A stretch of 62,086 nt of DNA from Hyphomonas sp. (lineage in GTDB: Bacteria; Pseudomonadota; Alphaproteobacteria; Caulobacterales; Hyphomonadaceae): the NCBI RefSeq assembly GCF_013823385.1, contig NZ_PNMA01000024.1:1-62086 (forward strand), in the 5' to 3' direction. Made by a program: the position numbers and the translations under genes. The stretch's first letter is position 1; each line of letters begins with the position of its first letter. This document shows, piece by piece, positions 18,721-28,346 of the stretch. The notes under the pieces are model-generated. The model had not been told where the DNA came from. It made no database searches and was given only the letters and a program-made list of their open reading frames with translations.

Positions 18721-19362
18721 ATGGTGACGGTGAAGATCTGCGGGCTTCGGGACCCGGATATGGTGGCGTTCGCGGCCCGTGAGGGAGCGGACTGGATCGG
18801 GTTCAACTTTGTGCCGGAGAGCCCGCGCTATGTGACGCCGGAGGCGGCGGCGACGCTGATGCTGCGGCTGGGGAAGGCGGTGCCGGTGGCGTTGATGGCC
18901 GATCCCGATGACGCGCTGGTGATGCAGATTTCCAGGCTGGGCTTCCCGATATTGCAATTGCACGGGCAGGAAACGCCTGAGCGGGTAAAACAGGTCAGAA
19001 GCCTGACAGGACGCGACATCTGGAAGGCATTCGGGGTCCGCGAGCGGTCAGATCTTGGACAAATCCGGACATTTCCGGACATCGACGGACTGCTGGTGGA
19101 CGCCAAGGCACCCGATGGGGCCGCTTTCGGCGGCGGCCATGGACAGGTGTTCGACTGGTCTATCCTGAAGAACTGGACCGCGCCGAGGCCCTGGCTGCTG
19201 GCGGGCGGATTGAGGCCTGACAACGTTGCCGAGGCCATTCGCCAGACCGGGGCGCCGGGTGTTGATGTGTCCTCTGGTGTTGAACGTATCCGGGGGCTAA
19301 AGGACAGGGAACTCGTCCGCGCGTTCATCCGCGCGGCGAAGGGACTACCGGAACAGCCCTGA
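18721..19362 (+). CDS. trpF: Phosphoribosylanthranilate isomerase
   Basis: Third step of tryptophan synthesis from anthranilate, in the cytosol. VKICGLRDPDMVAFAAREGADWIGFNF has the KICG phosphate loop with the catalytic Cys, LQLHGQETPERV is conserved, and LLVDAKAPDGAAFGGGHGQVFDW provides the catalytic Asp. The ending AGGLRPDNVAEAIRQTGAPGVDVSSGVE is standard. It heads the group trpF-trpB-cutA-trpA-accD-folC. Confidence 0.97.
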   Translation: MVTVKICGLRDPDMVAFAAREGADWIGFNFVPESPRYVTPEAAATLMLRLGKAVPVALMADPDDALVMQISRLGFPILQLHGQETPERVKQVRSLTGRDIWKAFGVRERSDLGQIRTFPDIDGLLVDAKAPDGAAFGGGHGQVFDWSILKNWTAPRPWLLAGGLRPDNVAEAIRQTGAPGVDVSSGVERIRGLKDRELVRAFIRAAKGLPEQP

Positions 19363-19401
19363 GCGCGTCCCATCGCGCAGCGGGGATCAAAGGATAGAGT
19401 G

Positions 19402-20613
19402 ATGGACCTGCGTAATACCTGGGATCAATGGCCGGACGCGAATGGCCGGTTTGGTGAATTCGGCGGGCGGTATGTGGCCGAGACGCTGATGCCGCTGATC
19501 CTCGACCTGGAGCGCGAATACCGCGCGGCCAAGCAAGACCCGGCCTTCAAGGCAGAGATGGATGACCTGTGGGCGCATTATGTGGGCCGCCCGTCGCCGC
19601 TCTACTTCGCTGAGCGCCTGACCGAGCATTTCGGCGGGGCGAAGATCTATTTCAAACGCGATGAGCTGAACCATACCGGCGCGCACAAGATCAACAACTG
19701 CCTGGGGCAGGTGCTGCTGGCCCGGCGGATGGGCAAGAAGCGGATCATTGCCGAGACGGGCGCCGGACAGCACGGCGTGGCGACGGCGACCATCTGCGCG
19801 CGCTTCGGGCTCGACTGCGTGGTCTTCATGGGCGAGACGGACGTAGAGCGCCAGAAGCCGAACGTGTTCCGCATGCGCCTTCTGGGCGCGCAGATCGTTC
19901 CGGTTTCCTCCGGCACGGGCACCCTCAAGGACGCCATGAACGAAGCCCTGCGCGACTGGGTGACGAATGTGGAGGATACCTTCTACTGCATCGGCACGGC
20001 GGCGGGCCCGCACCCCTATCCGGAGATGGTGCGCGATTTTCAGTCGATCATCGGCAAGGAAGCGCGCGCGCAGATCCTGGAGCGGGAAGGGCGCCTGCCC
20101 GACGCCGTGATGGCGTGTATCGGGGGCGGGTCGAACGCGATTGGCCTCTTCCATCCCTTCATCGAGGATGAGGGCGTGCGCCTGATCGGCGTGGAAGCGG
20201 CCGGCCATGGCATCGAGACGGGCGAGCACGCCGCCGCCCTCAATGGCGGCAAGCCGGGCATCCTGCATGGCAACCGGACTTATCTCTTGCAGACCGATGA
20301 CGGCCAGATCATCGACGCCCATTCCATTTCTGCCGGGCTCGACTATCCCGGCATTGGCCCGGAGCATGCCTTCCTGCGGGATATGGGCCGGGCGGAGTAT
20401 CTGTCGTGTACGGATCAGGAGGCGCTCGACGCGTTCCAGCTCTGCACGCGGCTGGAGGGCATCATTCCGGCGCTGGAGCCCTCGCACGCGATTGCCCGTG
20501 TGGGCGAAGTTGCGAAAGAGCTGGGCAAGGACGGCCTGCTGATTCTCAATATGTGCGGGCGCGGCGACAAGGATGTGTTCTCTGTGGCGAAGGCGCTGGG
20601 GGTTGATGTATGA
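19402..20613 (+). CDS. trpB: Tryptophan synthase beta chain
   Basis: PLP enzyme that joins indole and serine. [17 protein letters not shown] and [24 protein letters not shown] (the PLP lysine lies in HKIN) are diagnostic, together with [21 protein letters not shown] for phosphate binding and CGRGDKD near the C-terminus. At 403 aa the length is normal. An overlapping GTG three bases upstream is not preferred. The stop overlaps cutA by 4 bp. Confidence 0.98.
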   Translation: MDLRNTWDQWPDANGRFGEFGGRYVAETLMPLILDLEREYRAAKQDPAFKAEMDDLWAHYVGRPSPLYFAERLTEHFGGAKIYFKRDELNHTGAHKINNCLGQVLLARRMGKKRIIAETGAGQHGVATATICARFGLDCVVFMGETDVERQKPNVFRMRLLGAQIVPVSSGTGTLKDAMNEALRDWVTNVEDTFYCIGTAAGPHPYPEMVRDFQSIIGKEARAQILEREGRLPDAVMACIGGGSNAIGLFHPFIEDEGVRLIGVEAAGHGIETGEHAAALNGGKPGILHGNRTYLLQTDDGQIIDAHSISAGLDYPGIGPEHAFLRDMGRAEYLSCTDQEALDAFQLCTRLEGIIPALEPSHAIARVGEVAKELGKDGLLILNMCGRGDKDVFSVAKALGVDV

Positions 20614-20930
20614 GCAAGCTGCTCCTTGTCCGGATTACCTGTCCTTCCCGCCGCGTGGCGGAGGATATTGCCGATGCGGCACTCGAGGCGCGTCTGGCGG
20701 CCTGCGCAAATCTTGAGGGGCCGGTGACTTCCTCCTATCGCTGGAAGGGCGTGATCGAACAGTCGTTCGAGTTCATCCTCTGGCTCAAGGCGCCGGAAGC
20801 CAACTGGGCCAAGATCGATGCCATGGTCCAGCGGTTGCACCCCTATGATGTGCCCGCGATCGTGGCGATGCCGCTGACGCATGTAAGTTCCGCCTACGAA
20901 GCGTGGGCGCTTGAGAATACGGAAAGCTGA
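20610..20930 (+). CDS. cutA: CutA-type divalent-cation tolerance protein
   Basis: A small trimeric cytosolic protein. [40 protein letters not shown] holds the family signature for the ferredoxin-like fold, and the C-terminus [15 protein letters not shown] segment is present as [16 protein letters not shown]. Its role is uncertain (originally copper tolerance). It sits between trpB and trpA, overlapping trpB by 4 bp and ending 2 bp before trpA, so it must be on the trp transcript. Confidence 0.95.
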   Translation: MSKLLLVRITCPSRRVAEDIADAALEARLAACANLEGPVTSSYRWKGVIEQSFEFILWLKAPEANWAKIDAMVQRLHPYDVPAIVAMPLTHVSSAYEAWALENTES

Positions 20931-20932
20931 CC

Positions 20933-21760
20933 ATGGGCCGGGAAAGAATTGAAGCCGCCTTCGCACGGGCGAAGGGCGAAAGCCGCGCTGCGCTTGTCAC
21001 ATATCTGATGGCAGGCGATCCGAGCCTTGAGGAGAGCTTCAAGGCGCTCTGCGCGCTGCGCGACAATGGCGCCGACATCATCGAGCTGGGCGCGCCGTTC
21101 ACTGATCCGATGGCGGATGGCCCCGCGATCCAGAGGGCAGGGCTGCGTGCCCTCGCCAATGGCACGAAGCTGACCGATGTGCTGGCGCTGGCCGCGCGTT
21201 TCCGGAAGGACGATCAGACAACGCCGCTGATCCTTATGGGCTATGCCAACCCCATCCATTCGATGGGTTATGAGGCCTTCGCGAAGGCGGCCGCCGAAGT
21301 GGGCATCGACGGCACGATCATCGTGGACCTGCCACCGGAAGAGGATGCGGGCCTTCGGGAAATCTACAGGCCTCTTGGCCTGTCCGTGATCCGTCTGGCG
21401 ACGCCGACGACCGATGAGGCCCGCGCCGCGAAGGTGGCCGACGGGGCTTCAGGGTTCATTTACTTTGTGGCCGTGACCGGCGTGACCGGGGCTGGAAGCG
21501 CTGATCCTGCAGCGATTGCAGGGAAGGTGGCCATGGTGCGCCGGGTGTCGGGCCTACCGGTTTGTGTCGGTTTCGGTGTAAAAAATGGTGCGCAGGCCGC
21601 AGAAATGGCTAAGATCGCCGACGGGGTGGTGGTTGGTTCGGCTTTTGTGGAAAAGGCGCAGGATGCGCATGAAACTGGAAAGTTTGAGACGGCAGCCCCC
21701 GCAATGGGCGAGCTTGCCGGAGAACTGCGCCGCGCGCTCGCGGGCGTGGCCAAAGGCTGA
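20933..21760 (+). CDS. trpA: Tryptophan synthase alpha chain
   Basis: Cleaves indole-3-glycerol phosphate to indole, which is channelled to TrpB. YLMAGDPSLEESF, ELGAPFTDPMADGPAIQRAGLRAL (catalytic Glu and Asp), ILMGYANPI, GTIIVDLPPEE and YFVAVTGVTGAG, then VCVGFGVKNGAQAAEMAKIADGVVVGSAFV are all in place. At 275 aa it is normal. It follows cutA by 2 bp, and accD starts 30 bp downstream. Confidence 0.97.
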   Translation: MGRERIEAAFARAKGESRAALVTYLMAGDPSLEESFKALCALRDNGADIIELGAPFTDPMADGPAIQRAGLRALANGTKLTDVLALAARFRKDDQTTPLILMGYANPIHSMGYEAFAKAAAEVGIDGTIIVDLPPEEDAGLREIYRPLGLSVIRLATPTTDEARAAKVADGASGFIYFVAVTGVTGAGSADPAAIAGKVAMVRRVSGLPVCVGFGVKNGAQAAEMAKIADGVVVGSAFVEKAQDAHETGKFETAAPAMGELAGELRRALAGVAKG

Positions 21761-21790
21761 TACCGCCGGGAAATCGGGAGACTTCTTCAG

Positions 21791-22771
21791 ATGAACTGGA
21801 TCAACAAGGTAACGCCGCCCGGCCTCAAGACGATGATGTCCAAGAAGGACACGCCGGACGATCTGTGGGTTAAATGTCCCGCTTCGGGCGAGCTGATCTA
21901 TCGCAGCGATCTTGAGCAGAGCTGGTATGTGACGCCGGCGGGCGCGCATCTGCGCATCTCGCCACGCATGCGCTTCCGCATCCTGTTCGATGATGAGCGC
22001 TGGGAGCCGATCTCGCTGCCGCAGGTGCCGCTCGACCCGCTGAAATTCAAGGATGACAAGCCTTATCCGGCCCGCCTGAAAGCGGCCCGGGCCAAGGTTC
22101 AGAACCGGGACATCAAGGAAACCGAAGAGGGCGGGGCGCCGCTGCTGCAGGAAGACTGCATGGTGGCCGCCTATGGCAAGATCGGCGGGGTTCCTGCGGT
22201 CGTGCTGGTGCAGGACTTTGACTTTATGGGCGGATCGCTCGGCATGGCGGCGGGCGAGGCGTTCATTACCGCCGCGCAGCTTGCCCTGGCGCGCAAGTCT
22301 GCCTTTGTCGTGTGCACCGCTTCGGGCGGCGCGCGGATGCAGGAGGGCACGCTCAGCCTGATGCAGATGCCGCGCACGACGCTGGCGATCAATGACCTGG
22401 CCGATGCGAAGCTGCCCTATGTGGTGATCCTGACGGACCCGACTTCGGGCGGGGTTTCGGCCTCCTATGCGATGCTGGGCGACGTGCATATTGCCGAGCC
22501 GGGCGCGATGATTGCGTTTTCCGGGCCGCGCGTGATCGAGCAGACGATCCGCGAGAGCCTGCCCAAGGGCTTCCAGCGGTCTGAATTCCTTCGGGAAAAA
22601 GGCCAGGTGGATATTGTCGTCGACCGGCGGAAGCTGAAGGCGACCGTGGCGCGCGTGCTGGGCCATCTGCTGCCGGTGTCGCGCCGCCGGGATGATCGCT
22701 CCGCCCTGCAGCTGACGCCGCCCAAGACGCACGCCCCGAAGCCTCCCGAGCCGAAGGTCAAGCCTGATTGA
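21791..22771 (+). CDS. accD: Acetyl-CoA carboxylase carboxyltransferase subunit beta
   Basis: Part of the AccA/AccD carboxyltransferase that makes malonyl-CoA. LWVKCPASGELIYRSDLE has only one Cys of the N-terminal zinc finger: the usual CxxC...CxxC set of AccD is reduced here, since the first pair reads KCPASGE and the second shows YRSDLEQSW, so zinc binding may be lost. DFDFMGGSLGMAAGEAF, SGGARMQEGTLSLMQM and DPTSGGVSASYAMLGDV are the crotonase-fold CoA-binding motifs. The stop overlaps the folC TTG start. Confidence 0.95.
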   Translation: MNWINKVTPPGLKTMMSKKDTPDDLWVKCPASGELIYRSDLEQSWYVTPAGAHLRISPRMRFRILFDDERWEPISLPQVPLDPLKFKDDKPYPARLKAARAKVQNRDIKETEEGGAPLLQEDCMVAAYGKIGGVPAVVLVQDFDFMGGSLGMAAGEAFITAAQLALARKSAFVVCTASGGARMQEGTLSLMQMPRTTLAINDLADAKLPYVVILTDPTSGGVSASYAMLGDVHIAEPGAMIAFSGPRVIEQTIRESLPKGFQRSEFLREKGQVDIVVDRRKLKATVARVLGHLLPVSRRRDDRSALQLTPPKTHAPKPPEPKVKPD

Positions 22772-24021
22772 GCGGCAATTCACCGGCCGTTGATGCCGCG
22801 CTGAAGCGGTTTGAAGGCCTCTATCCCGAAACCATCGAGCTTTCGCTCGGGCGCATTGAACGTGCGCTCGAGCGGCTGGGCCGTCCGCAGGACCGCCTGC
22901 CGCCGGTGATCCATGTGGCGGGCACGAACGGGAAGGGGTCTACCTGCGCCTTCATGCGCGCGATGGCCGAAGCCGCTGGCCTAAGCGTGCATGTGTTCAC
23001 CTCGCCGCATCTGGTGCGCTTTAATGAACGCATCCGGTTGGCGGGCAAGCTGGTTGAGGATGAGGCACTGATCGGCTGGCTGGACCGGACGTTCGAGGCC
23101 ATCGAAGGCGGGCAGATCACGCATTTTGAAGCCACTACCGCCGCCGCGCTGCTGGCCTTTTCGGAGGTGCCGGCGGATCTGCTGATCCTGGAAGTGGGAC
23201 TCGGTGGCAAGTTCGACGCGACGAATGTCGTCACTGCGCCGGCGCTCTCGGTGATCACGCCGGTGGACTATGATCATGCGCAGTTCCTGGGAACAGACCT
23301 TGCCGGGATTGCGGCGGAGAAGGCAGGTATCATCAAGGCGGGCCGCCCGGCGCTGACGGCGATCCAGCAGGAGGTGGCCGACGCGGTGATTGCGGCGCGC
23401 GCCGCAGAAGTGGGCGCGCCGCTTTACCGGGTGCAGCCCTATTTCATTGACGCGATGCCCGAGGACATTGCGCTGAGCGGGCCGCACCAGCGGGCAAATG
23501 CCGCGCTGGCGGCGATGGCGATGCAGCTTTTCGGCAATTCCACGCGGATCAGCCAGGCGGCGATCTTTGAGGGCGCGCGCAAGGCGGTGTGGCCGGCGCG
23601 GATGCAGCGGTTGAAGGATGGGCCGGTGACGGCGCTGGCGGGCGGGCTGCCGGTGTGGCTGGACGGCGGGCACAATCCGCATGCGGCGCGGGCGATTGCG
23701 GCCTATCTCTCCGGCATGGGGGGCAAGACCGCGCTGGTCACGGCGATGCTGGCGAGCAAGGATTCGGCGGGGTTTTTTGTGCCGTTCGGGCCGCTGGGCG
23801 TGGACGTGTTCACCTGCCCGAACGCGCCGGGGCATCAGGCCTCACCCCCGGCGGAACTGGCGCAGGCGGCCTCACGGGCCGGGCTGAAGGTGACGGCCTG
23901 CACCAGCCTTGAAGACGCCCTGCGCGCGGCCGGGGCAAGCGGGGCAGACCGCGTGCTGATCTGCGGCTCGCTCTATCTGGCGGGCGAAGTGCTGGGCGCA
24001 AACGGGGAAGCGCCGGAGTAG
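22768..24021 (+). CDS. folC: Folylpolyglutamate/dihydrofolate synthase
   Basis: Adds glutamate to dihydropteroate and folates. VAGTNGKGSTCAFMRAM is the Mur-ligase type P-loop, GLGGKFDATNVV and SVITPVDYDHAQFLG the middle-domain signatures, and WLDGGHNPHAARAI the C-terminal motif. The predicted start is TTG at 22768, overlapping the accD stop (TTGA); no better ATG exists before the conserved region. This gives 417 aa and the last place in the trp-acc-fol group. Confidence 0.95.
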   Translation: MSGNSPAVDAALKRFEGLYPETIELSLGRIERALERLGRPQDRLPPVIHVAGTNGKGSTCAFMRAMAEAAGLSVHVFTSPHLVRFNERIRLAGKLVEDEALIGWLDRTFEAIEGGQITHFEATTAAALLAFSEVPADLLILEVGLGGKFDATNVVTAPALSVITPVDYDHAQFLGTDLAGIAAEKAGIIKAGRPALTAIQQEVADAVIAARAAEVGAPLYRVQPYFIDAMPEDIALSGPHQRANAALAAMAMQLFGNSTRISQAAIFEGARKAVWPARMQRLKDGPVTALAGGLPVWLDGGHNPHAARAIAAYLSGMGGKTALVTAMLASKDSAGFFVPFGPLGVDVFTCPNAPGHQASPPAELAQAASRAGLKVTACTSLEDALRAAGASGADRVLICGSLYLAGEVLGANGEAPE

Positions 24022-24053
24022 GGACCGTGGGATTGGCCGCGCCAATTTGACCC

Positions 24054-24118
24054 TGACGTAAGCGTCAAGCCTTGCGCGCGGGGCGGCCTATATGTAGGGA
24101 CAGCGCACTTTAAAGTGC
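24054..24118. promoter_or_regulatory. Two palindromes in the etfBA promoter region
   Basis: The 128-bp gap between folC and etfB holds an inverted repeat TGACGTAAGCGTCA (24054-24067) and a perfect 14-bp palindrome GCACTTTAAAGTGC (24105-24118), with a possible -10 CTATAT at 24088-24093 between them. The first resembles operators of MerR-family regulators of acyl-CoA/branched-chain catabolism (LiuR-like) known from proteobacteria. That link is an inference from memory of the motif. Confidence 0.45.
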
Positions 24119-24149
24119 CAAGAACCGTAGCCAACCTGGGAGCGCCCGC

Positions 24150-24896
24150 ATGAAGGTCCTCGTGCCCGTCAAGCGCGTGATTGATTATAACGTGAAGGTC
24201 CGCGTCAAGCCGGACCAGACCGGGGTCGATCTCGCCAACGTCAAGATGTCCATGAACCCCTTCGACGAAATCTCCGTCGAGGAGGCTGTCCGCCTGAAAG
24301 AAGCGGGCGTTGCCACCGAGATCGTGGTTGTCTCCATCGGGCCGCAACAGGCGCAGGAAACGATCCGCACCGCCCTCGCCATGGGCGCTGATCGCGGCAT
24401 CCTGATCAAGACCGACGCCACGGTTGAGCCGCTGGCCGTTGCCAAGCTGCTGGCCAAGGTTGTTGGCGAAGAGAGCCCGGACCTCGTTCTGGTCGGCAAG
24501 CAGGCGATCGATGACGATTCCAACCAGACCGGCCAGATGCTGGCCGCGCTGCTCGATTGGCCGCAGGGCACCTTCGCGTTCAAGGTCGAGAAAGACGGCG
24601 CCGCGCTGAAAGTGACCCGCGAAGTCGATGGCGGCCTGCAGACGGTGAAACTGGCGCTGCCGGCGGTTGTCACGGTTGACCTGCGCCTCAACGAGCCGCG
24701 CTACGCCTCCCTGCCGAACATCATGAAGGCAAAGAAGAAGCCGATCGACGAGAAGACCCCCGATGCCTACGGCGTCGACATCTCGCCGCGCCTCACGGTT
24801 GTGAAAGTGTCCGAACCGCCGGTGCGCAGCGCCGGTATCAAGGTTGAAGACGTCGCAACGCTGGTTTCGAAACTCAAGACTGCGGGAGCTGTGTAA
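24150..24896 (+). CDS. etfB: Electron transfer flavoprotein subunit beta
   Basis: Half of the FAD-carrying heterodimer that takes electrons from acyl-CoA dehydrogenases and passes them to ETF-quinone oxidoreductase. [20 protein letters not shown], the [16 protein letters not shown] block, the conserved [20 protein letters not shown] adenine/AMP region and [17 protein letters not shown] near the end are diagnostic. At 248 aa it is normal. The stop codon overlaps the etfA start by one base. Confidence 0.98.
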   Translation: MKVLVPVKRVIDYNVKVRVKPDQTGVDLANVKMSMNPFDEISVEEAVRLKEAGVATEIVVVSIGPQQAQETIRTALAMGADRGILIKTDATVEPLAVAKLLAKVVGEESPDLVLVGKQAIDDDSNQTGQMLAALLDWPQGTFAFKVEKDGAALKVTREVDGGLQTVKLALPAVVTVDLRLNEPRYASLPNIMKAKKKPIDEKTPDAYGVDISPRLTVVKVSEPPVRSAGIKVEDVATLVSKLKTAGAV

Positions 24897-25825
24897 TGGC
24901 CGTCCTCGTAATTGCAGAACATCATCACGGCGCCCTGTCGGATGCGACCCACAAGGTTGTGACCGCCGCGCTCAAGTTCGGCGGCGATGTCGACGTGCTG
25001 GTTGCCGGTGAAAATGCCGGCACGGTTGCGCCGGAAGCGGCCAAGATTTCCGGCGTCCGCAAGGTGCTGAAAGCTGAAGGCGAAAGCCTGCGCAAGCAGA
25101 CCGCCGAAGCCATGGAAGCCCTCGTTGTGCCGCTGATGGCGGGCTATGACGCCGTGTTCCTGGCCGCGACCACCACGGGCAAGAACATTGCCCCGCGCAT
25201 CGCTGCCAAGCTCGACGTGATGCAGCTTTCCGAGATCATCGGCATCGAGGACGCCTCGACCTTTGTGCGTCCGATCTATGCCGGTAACGCGATCCAGACC
25301 GTCAAATCGTCTGACGCCAAGAAAGTCATCACCGTTCGCGGCACGGCTTTTGGCGCGGCTGAAATGGGCGGCTCGGCTTCGGTGGAAGATGTGGCGGCCC
25401 CTGCCGGCCCGTTCAAATCGGAATTCGTCTCCGAAGAGATGGTGAAATCGGACCGTCCCGAACTCGCCGGCGCCAAGCGCGTCGTCTCGGGCGGCCGGGC
25501 GCTCGGCTCGTCCGAGAAGTTCCAGGAAGTCATCTTCCCGCTCGCCGACAAGCTCGGCGCGGCTGTCGGTGCCTCGCGCGCTGCCGTGGACGCGGGCTAC
25601 GCCCCGAACGACTATCAGGTTGGCCAGACCGGCAAGATCGTTGCCCCGGAACTCTACATCGCCATCGGCATCTCGGGCGCCATCCAGCACCTTGCCGGCA
25701 TGAAGGATTCCAAGATCATCGTGGCGATCAACAAGGATGAAGAAGCCCCGATCTTCCAGGTGGCCGATTATGGCCTCGTGGGCGATCTCTTCACCATCGT
25801 TCCGGAACTGACGAACGCGCTCTGA
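24896..25825 (+). CDS. etfA: Electron transfer flavoprotein subunit alpha
   Basis: Partner of EtfB that binds FAD through its C-terminal domain. [23 protein letters not shown] starts the N-terminal domain. [66 protein letters not shown] and [22 protein letters not shown] form the FAD-binding signature. At 309 aa it is normal. A strong intrinsic terminator follows at 25856. Confidence 0.98.
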   Translation: MAVLVIAEHHHGALSDATHKVVTAALKFGGDVDVLVAGENAGTVAPEAAKISGVRKVLKAEGESLRKQTAEAMEALVVPLMAGYDAVFLAATTTGKNIAPRIAAKLDVMQLSEIIGIEDASTFVRPIYAGNAIQTVKSSDAKKVITVRGTAFGAAEMGGSASVEDVAAPAGPFKSEFVSEEMVKSDRPELAGAKRVVSGGRALGSSEKFQEVIFPLADKLGAAVGASRAAVDAGYAPNDYQVGQTGKIVAPELYIAIGISGAIQHLAGMKDSKIIVAINKDEEAPIFQVADYGLVGDLFTIVPELTNAL

Positions 25826-25855
25826 CCTTCAGACGCAGCGTCCGTTGACAGATTG

Positions 25856-25888
25856 CGCCCCGAGCCTCTGGTTCGGGGCGTTTCTTTT
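25856..25888 (+). terminator. Rho-independent terminator after etfBA
   Basis: A perfect 8-bp stem, CGCCCCGA (25856-25863) with TCGGGGCG (25873-25880), around a 9-nt loop, is followed at once by TTTCTTTT. It lies 30 bp after the etfA stop, so it should end the etfBA transcript. Confidence 0.85.
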
Positions 25889-25955
25889 GAGGCCTGCGGC
25901 CATTGATCGTTCCAGAGTTCTGCCTCACTCTCCGGGTAATCTTGGAGGGCGGCTG

Positions 25956-26711
25956 ATGATCCGGGAACTTGTCGGGAAGGATCTGGACCATGATCCGAGG
26001 TTTCGCTGGCGCGGCGGCCCGGTCACCCGGATCGAAAACCTGTCGGATATCGTGTTTGCGCTGGCCTTTGGGATGCTGGTATCGACCGCCACCCGGCCGA
26101 CGACCTTCTCCGAGGTTTCGGCGCATCTGCTCACGATCGTGCCCGTTGCTGCGGGTTTCGCGTTGCTCGTGCTGATCTGGAATGCCCATTTCACCTTTTT
26201 CCGGCGGTATGGGGTGGCCGATGGCAGGATCATCTTCCTCAATTGCGTTTTGCTTCTTCTGGTTCTGTTTGTCGCCTATCCCCTGCGGTTTGTCTTCGAC
26301 AGCCTCTTCGGCTTCCTGCTCGGCCTGGCGGGTGACTGGGGGGCGCTTCAAGCGTCAGGAATAGGGTATCGCGAGGCGGGCCTCATCATGGCCTATTTCG
26401 CTTTCGGATATGGCCTGATCTTCTTCATTATCAGCCTGATGTATTCGCATGCGCTGTCGCGCGCGCCGCAGCTGGGGCTTTCAGAGCTGGAGAAGGCGAT
26501 AACGCGGCAGTCGCTCTGGCATTATGGCTGCCAGGCGGGCGTGGCGGTTCTTACCGGGGCTGTGGCCTGGCTGACCCCGGCAGGGCCGGCAGCGGGCTTC
26601 CTGTTTATGTTGATAGGCCCATTGGTCTACCTCGGGCAGGGCCGCATCAAAATGCCGGCGGAGGGGAAAGGGGAGGCCAGCGTTCCGCCCGTTTCGCCGG
26701 CTGAGGGCTGA
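25956..26711 (+). CDS. TMEM175/DUF1211-family potassium-channel-like protein
   Basis: Inner-membrane protein with about six hydrophobic segments. The first helix carries TRIENLSDIVFALAFGMLV, matching the RxxxFSD signature of TMEM175-type (DUF1211) channels with Leu in place of Phe. Only one six-helix unit is present, as usual in bacteria. ATG 25956 is preceded by GGAGG. It lies downstream of the etfBA terminator and probably has its own promoter. Channel activity is an inference from family. Confidence 0.8.
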   Translation: MIRELVGKDLDHDPRFRWRGGPVTRIENLSDIVFALAFGMLVSTATRPTTFSEVSAHLLTIVPVAAGFALLVLIWNAHFTFFRRYGVADGRIIFLNCVLLLLVLFVAYPLRFVFDSLFGFLLGLAGDWGALQASGIGYREAGLIMAYFAFGYGLIFFIISLMYSHALSRAPQLGLSELEKAITRQSLWHYGCQAGVAVLTGAVAWLTPAGPAAGFLFMLIGPLVYLGQGRIKMPAEGKGEASVPPVSPAEG

Positions 26712-26803
26712 CCCTGTAGAATTTGCGGGGGGTGCCAAGTCTGAGCGCAGACTTTGACGCACTGCACAATGGGGTATAACCATTCGCAAAAATCAAAACC
26801 AGG

Positions 26804-27694
26804 ATGCAGCAGGATATGACAGAGATTCGGACAGTCGGCGTGATCGGCGCAGGCCAGATGGGCAACGGGATTGCCCATGTCAGCGCGCTTGCAGGATATG
26901 ATGTCGTGCTCAGCGATGTTTCCGAAACGGCCCTGAAAGCCGGGATGGAGACCATCGAGCGCAATATGTCCCGCCAGGTGGCGCGCGAGATGATCACCCT
27001 CGACCAGATGCAGGCGGCGCTGAAACGCATTCGCCCATCCGCCTCCGTGAAGGCGCATGAAGCCTCCGACCTGATTATCGAAGCGGCCACCGAGAAGCGC
27101 GAAGTGAAGGAACAGATCTTCCGTGCGCTGTGCGAGGTCGTGCCTGCCCATGCCCTGCTGGCGACCAATACCTCGTCGATCTCGATTACACGTCTTGCTT
27201 CCGTGACGGATCGCCCGGACCGGTTTATCGGCCTGCATTTCATGAACCCCGTGCCGCTGATGAAGCTGGTCGAGGTAATCCGTGGCCTGAACACGGAGCA
27301 GGCCACCTATGACACCGTGATCGGCTACACGAAGTCCATCGGCAAGACGACGACCAATGCCGAGGACTATCCGGCCTTTATCGTGAACCGTATCCTGATG
27401 CCGATGATCAATGAGGCGGTCTACACGCTCTATGAGGGCGTCGGCTCGGTGGCGTCCATCGACACCGCCATGAAGCTCGGCGCAAACCATCCGATGGGGC
27501 CGCTGCAGCTGGCCGACTTTATCGGCCTCGATACCTGCCTGTCGATCATGCAGGTGCTGCATGACGGCCTTGCCGATACCAAGTATCGCCCGTGCCCGCT
27601 GCTGGTGAAGTTCGTGGAAGCCGGCTGGCTCGGCAAGAAGTCCGGCAAGGGCTTCTACGACTATTCGGGCGACGCGCCTGTGCCCAGCCGGTAA
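26804..27694 (+). CDS. 3-hydroxyacyl(butyryl)-CoA dehydrogenase
   Basis: NAD-dependent oxidation of 3-hydroxyacyl-CoA, in fatty-acid or butyrate/PHB metabolism. VGVIGAGQMGNGIAHVSALAGYDVVL is the Rossmann loop. LATNTSSISITRLA and GLHFMNPVPLMKLVEVI hold the catalytic Ser/His, and EDYPAFIVNRILMPMINEAV the Asn and dimer helix. At 296 aa it is a free-standing Hbd/FadB2-type enzyme. Placement 1 kb after etfBA fits beta-oxidation. ATG 26816 is an alternative start. Confidence 0.95.
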   Translation: MQQDMTEIRTVGVIGAGQMGNGIAHVSALAGYDVVLSDVSETALKAGMETIERNMSRQVAREMITLDQMQAALKRIRPSASVKAHEASDLIIEAATEKREVKEQIFRALCEVVPAHALLATNTSSISITRLASVTDRPDRFIGLHFMNPVPLMKLVEVIRGLNTEQATYDTVIGYTKSIGKTTTNAEDYPAFIVNRILMPMINEAVYTLYEGVGSVASIDTAMKLGANHPMGPLQLADFIGLDTCLSIMQVLHDGLADTKYRPCPLLVKFVEAGWLGKKSGKGFYDYSGDAPVPSR

Positions 27695-27698
27695 TTCT

Positions 27699-27720
27699 GG
27701 TTACCAAATTAACCGTTTTT
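27699..27720 (+). terminator. Weak intrinsic terminator
   Basis: A short stem GGTTA (27699-27703) / TAACC (27710-27714) is followed by G and five T. It lies 5 bp after the dehydrogenase stop. The stem is weak, so it may be only partly effective. Confidence 0.4.
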
Positions 27721-27811
27721 GTTAGAGATCCTTGCTTTCCGGATAGGTTTCTAAACGTCCGGTTAACATCCTGTCGGCAGGCTCTGCTTCGGGTATTCCG
27801 GAGGCTGAGCT

Positions 27812-28294
27812 ATGTTTGTCCGCACACGTATTGTGCCGATTGTCGGAACGTTGGTGTTCGTCCTGATCGCGCTGTTCGGCGCGAGGTTTGCGTCTGAGAA
27901 CGCGCAGGCGGCGACGGAGCTGGGAGGAACGGTCTACTGGTCGGACGGGGATTCCGGGCGTCTGTCGGACGGCACGAAGTTCCGTCTGCACGGCGTGGAC
28001 GCGCCCGAGACAGGTTCGATGAAACAGCGCGGCGGGGCCAGGTGCGAGGCGGAGCGCGAGCTGGGGTATGACGCCAAGGCGGTGGCTGTGGAGCTGACGC
28101 GCGGGCGGGTGGTCACCGTCAGCCGCATCATGGGGCGCGACAGGTATGGGCGCAATGTCGTGACCCTCTCTCTGGACGGGCAAGACCTGGCCGGTCTTCT
28201 GGTCGCCAGCGGAACCCATCGCGCCTGGGATTATGATGGCGGCGCGCCCAAGCCCGACTGGTGCGGCGGGCAGGGCAGCGGCGCGGCTCCGTGA
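27812..28294 (+). CDS. Secreted thermonuclease-family (SNase-like) protein
   Basis: An N-terminal hydrophobic segment (residues about 7-28) acts as a signal or anchor. The SNase/TNase fold follows: RLHGVDAPETGSMKQRGGARCEAERELG has the family LxGVDAPE motif, and VVTVSRIMGRDRYGRNVVTLSLDGQDLAGLLVASGTHRAW the DRYGR motif. It differs from true nucleases in some loop residues, so catalytic competence is not certain. Two cysteines (CEAE, WCGGQG) could form a disulfide. A second family member lies at 44411-45202. Confidence 0.85.
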   Translation: MFVRTRIVPIVGTLVFVLIALFGARFASENAQAATELGGTVYWSDGDSGRLSDGTKFRLHGVDAPETGSMKQRGGARCEAERELGYDAKAVAVELTRGRVVTVSRIMGRDRYGRNVVTLSLDGQDLAGLLVASGTHRAWDYDGGAPKPDWCGGQGSGAAP

Positions 28295-28346
28295 ACTTTT
28301 CTCAAGGCACTTGTAAAGACCGGGCCCGCGATTAGCCTCGCAGCTG

